Below, one piece after another: positions 29,998 to 33,567 of a DNA stretch of 33,567 bases. The stretch covers positions 1-33,567 of the forward strand of contig WJIQ01000172.1 in assembly GCA_014730255.1 (NCBI GenBank). The letters run 5' to 3'. This DNA comes from a bacterium. GTDB lineage: Bacteria; Krumholzibacteriota; Krumholzibacteriia; LZORAL124-64-63. The position numbers and the translations under genes were made by a program. How positions within the stretch are numbered: the first letter of the stretch is position 1; every line of letters starts with the position of its first letter. Below the pieces are notes generated by a model, which had not been told where the DNA came from, searched no databases, and saw only the letters and a list, made by a program, of their open reading frames with translations.

Positions 29998-32007
29998 CTA
30001 GTCCTTCGCCGCGCGCCGCGCGCCCCGGAACAGGTAGTAGCCCAGCAGGCAGAACATGACCAGGGTCAGCACCGCCGAGACGGGGTTCTGCTCCCAGGCA
30101 TGCGTGCCGATGGCGTGCGGGACGCTCCAGCTCGCCTCGCCCGAGGTCTCGGCGCCGACGAAGCGGATGGCCGAGGCGATCACGCCCATGATCGCGCCGC
30201 CGGCCACGAAACCGCTGGCCATCAGCGTGCCGCGCTCCTTGCGCCGGGTCTGGGCCTCGGCGCTGCCGCCCTGGGAGACGAAGTGCGCGATCAGGCCACC
30301 GGCGAGGACCGGCGTGTTGACCGACAGCGGCAGGTACATGCCGAGGGCGAAGGCCAGCGCCGGCAGCTTGGTCCACTCGAGGATCAGGGCCATGAACACG
30401 CCGGCCATGTACAGCAGCCAGGGCGCGCCCGTGTCGGCCATCAGCGGCTCGATCAGGGCGGCCATGGCGTTGGCCTGCGGCGCGGGCAGGGCATCGTCGC
30501 CGGTGAAGCCGGGGGTCTTGGCGAGCATCATGATGACCGCCGTGACCGAGACGGCCGCCACGATGGTGCCCAGGAACTTCCACTTCTGCTGCACCGCCGG
30601 CGTGGTGCCGAGCCAGTAGCCGATCTTCAGGTCGCTGATGAACCCGCCGCTCATCGAGAGCGAGGTGCAGACCACGCCGCCGATCAACAGCGCCGAGACC
30701 ATGCCGTCCGGTCCGCCGAGGCCGGCGGCCTTGAGGATGACCGAGCTGATGATCAGGGTCATCAGCGTCATGCCGGAGACCGGGTTGGCGCCCACGATGG
30801 CGATGGCGCGCGCGGCCACGGTGGTGAACAGGAAGGCGATGCCGCCGACGATGGCCAGGCCCACGAGCGACTGCATGAAGTTCACGTTGGGCACCAGGAA
30901 CCAGAAGAAGGCGAAGCACGCCGCCAGCGTGAAGATCAGCGCGCCGGTGACCAGGTTCATGGGCAGGTCGCGCTGGGTGCGCTCGACGTCCTGCGGGTTG
31001 CTGGTCTTGGCCGCCCCGCCGCCGGTGGCGAGCTTGACGGCCCCGACGATGATGCTGCGGCTCTTCCAGACGCCGATCAGGCCGGCCATGGCGATCGCGC
31101 CGATGCCCACCGGGCGGACGAAGTTGTAGAAGATGTCGCCGGTGTCCATGCCGGCCAGGGCGGGCAGCTGGTAGGTCGTGCCCTGGATCTCGACGCCCTT
31201 GCCCAGCAGTCCGATCATCGGCGTCATCACGTACCAGCTCAGGAACGAGCCGCAGGCGATGATCAGCGCGTAGCGCAGGCCGATGATGTAGCCGAGGCCG
31301 ACGATGGCCGCCTCGGTCATCAGGTGGAACTCCAGGCGCACGTTCTCGCTCAGGCGACGACCCCAGTCGAACGCCGTGGTCGAGAAGACCTCGCGCCAGA
31401 AGCCGAGGGTCTGCGAGAGGAGCTGGTAGGCGGCGGCCACCATGCCGCTCTTGAGCAGCACCGACGCCTGGTCGCCGCCCGCCTCGCCGGCCATCAGCAC
31501 CTCGGTCGACGCCGTGGCCTCGGGGAACGGGAACTCGCCGTGCATGTCCTTGACGAAGTAGCGGCGGAACGGGATCAGGAACAGGATGCCCAGGAAGCCG
31601 CCCAGCAGCGAGGCCAGCATCATCTGCAGGAAGTTGGTCTTCTCCGCGAGGCCGAGGATGTAGATGCCCGGCAGGGTGAAGATCGCGCCGGCGACGACCA
31701 CGCCGGACGCGGCGCCGATGGACTGGATCATCACGTTCTGCTGCAGCGCGTTCTTCTTCTTCGCGCTCAGACCGATGGCCATGATGGTGATCGGGATGGC
31801 CGCCTCGAACACCTGGCCGATCTTCAGGCCCAGGTAGGCGCTGGCGGCCGAGAAGAGCGCGGCGAAGAACAGTCCCCAGGCCAGGGAATAGCCCGTCAGC
31901 TCGGGCACGATCCTGTCGGCCGGAACCACCGGCTGGTACTCCTCGCCGGGGTTCAGCTTGCGATAGGCATTCTCGGGCAAGCTGTGAGTGCTGCCGGTGA
32001 CGTCCAT
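29998..32007 (-). CDS. OPT-family oligopeptide/metal-chelate transporter
   Basis: This 669-residue inner-membrane protein has about 15-16 transmembrane helices. Family motifs include SAASAYLGLKIGQVFEAAIPITIMAIGL, QSIGAASGVVVAGAIFTLP, FPFPEATASTEVL, GANPVSGMTLMTLI and SGGFISDLKIGYWLGTTP. These are characteristic of the prokaryotic OPT branch. OPT proteins import small peptides or metal-siderophore complexes with protons; in bacteria the substrates are largely untested. GGAGG lies 6 bases before the ATG at 32007. It appears to be monocistronic, with a hairpin after its stop. Confidence 0.95.
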   Translation of the reverse strand: MDVTGSTHSLPENAYRKLNPGEEYQPVVPADRIVPELTGYSLAWGLFFAALFSAASAYLGLKIGQVFEAAIPITIMAIGLSAKKKNALQQNVMIQSIGAASGVVVAGAIFTLPGIYILGLAEKTNFLQMMLASLLGGFLGILFLIPFRRYFVKDMHGEFPFPEATASTEVLMAGEAGGDQASVLLKSGMVAAAYQLLSQTLGFWREVFSTTAFDWGRRLSENVRLEFHLMTEAAIVGLGYIIGLRYALIIACGSFLSWYVMTPMIGLLGKGVEIQGTTYQLPALAGMDTGDIFYNFVRPVGIGAIAMAGLIGVWKSRSIIVGAVKLATGGGAAKTSNPQDVERTQRDLPMNLVTGALIFTLAACFAFFWFLVPNVNFMQSLVGLAIVGGIAFLFTTVAARAIAIVGANPVSGMTLMTLIISSVILKAAGLGGPDGMVSALLIGGVVCTSLSMSGGFISDLKIGYWLGTTPAVQQKWKFLGTIVAAVSVTAVIMMLAKTPGFTGDDALPAPQANAMAALIEPLMADTGAPWLLYMAGVFMALILEWTKLPALAFALGMYLPLSVNTPVLAGGLIAHFVSQGGSAEAQTRRKERGTLMASGFVAGGAIMGVIASAIRFVGAETSGEASWSVPHAIGTHAWEQNPVSAVLTLVMFCLLGYYLFRGARRAAKD

Positions 32008-32232
32008 GAAGACCTCCGGAGAGCGGTGCAGGCGATGGACGGTGCGCGACCGTCAGGGCCGCGCGCGGACCGGCGAAACGTATCAAACGGATCGTGCGCA
32101 AACAAGCGCCAGATGGCGGGTTCCGGGGCGATACCGGGCCTTTTCGACCGGTTTCCCGGTCTGCGAGACGTCGCCGGATGCGCGACGGCCGCCTCGCGGC
32201 GGCCGTCTCTGCAGCTCCCGATGGTCCGGCGA
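32008..32232. other. Intergenic region between chemoreceptor and OPT gene
   Basis: These 225 bases hold the expected OPT promoter. An AT-richer patch near 32075-32106 reads on the minus strand as TTGTTT, 17 bases, TACGTT, a poor match to -35/-10. A short hairpin lies at 32146-32161 (GACCGG/CCGGTC), and the chemoreceptor terminator is at 32184-32207. Confidence 0.35.
32184..32207 (-). terminator. Hairpin terminator candidate after the chemoreceptor gene
   Basis: A perfect 10-bp stem (32184-32193 with 32198-32207) with a TCGC loop starts 25 bases after the chemoreceptor stop codon. No U-tract follows on the minus strand. Confidence 0.55.
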
Positions 32233-33567
32233 TCAGCGGCCGCGGACCAGGACGGCGAGATCGTCGACGGCGGTGGTCACGAGCTGGGCCTGGGCGTCCA
32301 GCTCGGTCGCGTTGCGGGCGCTCTCGTCGGCGGTGCGGGCGTTGCCCTGGGTCACCTGGTCCATGAGCGTGACGGCGCTGTTGAGCTGGCTGATGCCCTC
32401 GTTCTGCTCGGAGCTGGCCCGGGCGATGCTCTCCATGACCCGCCGGACCTCGTCGGTGCGCGTGTCGATGGTCGCCAGATCCTCGGTCACCTTGCGGCTG
32501 ATGGCCGCGCCCTCGCGTCCCCGCTCGATGGACTGCTGGATGCGCCCCTCGGTATCCTTGGCCGCCTCGGCCGAGCGCTGGGCGAGGTTGCGGACCTCCT
32601 CGGCCACGACCGCGAACCCCTTGCCCGCCTCGCCCGCGCGCGCGGCCTCCACCGCCGCGTTCAGCGCCAGCAGGTTGGTCTGGAAGGCGATCTCGTCGAT
32701 GGTCTGGATGATGGCGGCGATGCTGTCGCTGGCCTCCTGGATGCCGTCCATGGCGCCGTTCATCTGCGTGACGGCCTCGGTCCCGGCGTTGGCCGCGCTA
32801 CGGGTGGCCTCGGCCAGTTCCCTGGCCGAGCGCGCATGCTCGGCGTTGGCCTCGGTCTGGCTCGCGATCTCCTCGAGGGAGGCGCTGGTCTCCTGCAGGG
32901 CGGCGGCCTGCTGGTTCGCCCCCTCGGCCAGCGTGTTGCTGGCCTGCGAGACCGCGGTGCTCGTCGACCGCGCCGACGACGAGGCCGTCGTCAGCCGCTC
33001 GATGGCACTGGAGAGCGGCCGCTCGATGTACCGACGGTTCATCCAGGCGAAGCCGCCGAAGATGATCGCGCCGATGATCGCCGAGACGAGCAGCATCTTC
33101 TGCATGGTCGACGCGATCACGGGGTCGCCGCTCATGGGCGCCCGCAGCACGAACAGGCCGACCGTCTCGCCCAGCTTCATGTCCTCCATGGGGAAGCCGA
33201 GCACGTCGCGGCCATCGCCGGTCGGGCTGGTGGCGGGATCGCCATGGCAGCCCAGGCAGCTCGGCTTGACCGTGACCGGCCGCGCGAGCACCAGCTCGGA
33301 CCCCTCCCTGGCGAAGTGGACCTCGGCACCGGACTCGATCGCCTCGAAGGCGGGCATGTACGCGTCCGCCCGATCGTTCTCGGGATTGCGGGCCTGGTGG
33401 TCCGGAGCGGCGACGATCTCGAACTGGTAGTCCAGCTCGTCGGCCGTCTGCCGGACCGCCTCCCAGGACGCGACGACCGGCACGGTGTGGTAGAGGTCGG
33501 TCTCCTCGTACGTTTCCCGCAGGGGCTCGCCGCCGGATTGCCGGCGTGCCTGCGCGATCAGGTGCTC
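32233..33567 (-). CDS. Methyl-accepting chemotaxis protein with Tll0287-like (DUF3365) haem sensor domain, 5' end outside window
   Basis: The frame is open to the window edge, giving 444 residues without the start. The N-terminal part continues upstream through [47 protein letters not shown] and [18 protein letters not shown]. This is the Tll0287-like/DUF3365 sensor fold with a CxxCH motif at 33244-33258 for covalent c-type haem, so the domain faces the periplasm. A transmembrane helix follows ([17 protein letters not shown]), then RRYIERPL and the long cytoplasmic coiled coil. Its hairpin tip ([32 protein letters not shown]) binds CheA and CheW. A clear HAMP domain is not seen. It probably signals redox state or a gaseous ligand to chemotaxis or another Che-type pathway. 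No che genes are in the window. Confidence 0.92.
   Translation of the reverse strand, partial: EHLIAQARRQSGGEPLRETYEETDLYHTVPVVASWEAVRQTADELDYQFEIVAAPDHQARNPENDRADAYMPAFEAIESGAEVHFAREGSELVLARPVTVKPSCLGCHGDPATSPTGDGRDVLGFPMEDMKLGETVGLFVLRAPMSGDPVIASTMQKMLLVSAIIGAIIFGGFAWMNRRYIERPLSSAIERLTTASSSARSTSTAVSQASNTLAEGANQQAAALQETSASLEEIASQTEANAEHARSARELAEATRSAANAGTEAVTQMNGAMDGIQEASDSIAAIIQTIDEIAFQTNLLALNAAVEAARAGEAGKGFAVVAEEVRNLAQRSAEAAKDTEGRIQQSIERGREGAAISRKVTEDLATIDTRTDEVRRVMESIARASSEQNEGISQLNSAVTLMDQVTQGNARTADESARNATELDAQAQLVTTAVDDLAVLVRGR

Noticed and set aside
1-33567. CRISPR arrays, tRNA and rRNA genes, phage or plasmid signatures
   Set aside because: No regularly spaced direct repeats, no tRNA cloverleaf or CCA-type ends, and no integrase, transposase or replication genes were seen.

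Overview
The window is GC-rich (about 70% by eye), densely coded bacterial DNA. Two predicted exported proteins (a beta-helix protein and an S8 protease) end in a FlgD-like/T9SS-type sorting domain, one with the NPFNP signature. There are also Omp85-like and OmpA-like outer-membrane proteins, several lipoproteins and LPS-type glycosyltransferases. Together these point to a diderm of the FCB superphylum. A lineage such as Krumholzibacteriota or Eisenbacteria fits, but that placement is an inference from protein style, not from a marker gene. No tRNA, rRNA, CRISPR array or intact insertion sequence was seen, and no gene-free stretch exceeds 300 bases (the longest is about 270).

Layout. 1-81: tail of a membrane protein. 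97-525 (-): SlyD-like FKBP prolyl isomerase whose leader carries a hairpin plus U-rich tract. 696-5259: an export cluster of beta-helix protein, Omp85-type barrel and subtilisin-like protease. 5426-9708 (-): RND efflux permease and lipoprotein adaptor, without an outer-membrane channel gene. 9895-10980 (+): secreted S9-type hydrolase. 10981-11158: a 178-bp nested inverted repeat that exactly fills the gap between two convergent genes. 11159-11644 (-): small outer-membrane-like protein. 11764-14817 (+): DEDDh exonuclease, then a divergent transketolase-like enzyme. 14824-16599 (-): SLC13-type transporter with regulatory RCK_C domains. 16787-18114 (-): radical SAM protein translationally coupled to a cupin, preceded by a Fur-box-like AT-rich site.

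18248-19326 (-) holds YaaA overlapping a LAB_N lipid-A-type membrane protein. Divergent from it, 19439-22952 (+) carries an ArnT-like GT39 transferase, a periplasmic phospholipase-D-like protein and an isochorismatase-family hydrolase. 22993-27427 (-) is a tight operon, read in the order YchJ-like, quinone-reductase-like MDR, GT2, GT9 and OmpA-like; the last three junctions are 4-base overlaps. 27598-33567 (-) holds a lipoprotein of unknown function, a VanZ-like protein with an extra C-terminal domain, an OPT-family transporter and a truncated chemoreceptor with a Tll0287-like haem-binding sensor domain.

The dominant theme is the cell envelope: export, LPS/lipid A modification, efflux and uptake. 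The most unusual element is the nested palindrome at 10981-11158. It looks like a miniature inverted-repeat element or a bidirectional structured RNA/terminator, is flanked by TA dinucleotides, and appears to supply part of both neighbouring stop codons. Secondary points of interest are the transketolase-like enzyme with an altered cofactor motif, the Fur-like site, and the haem-sensor chemoreceptor.
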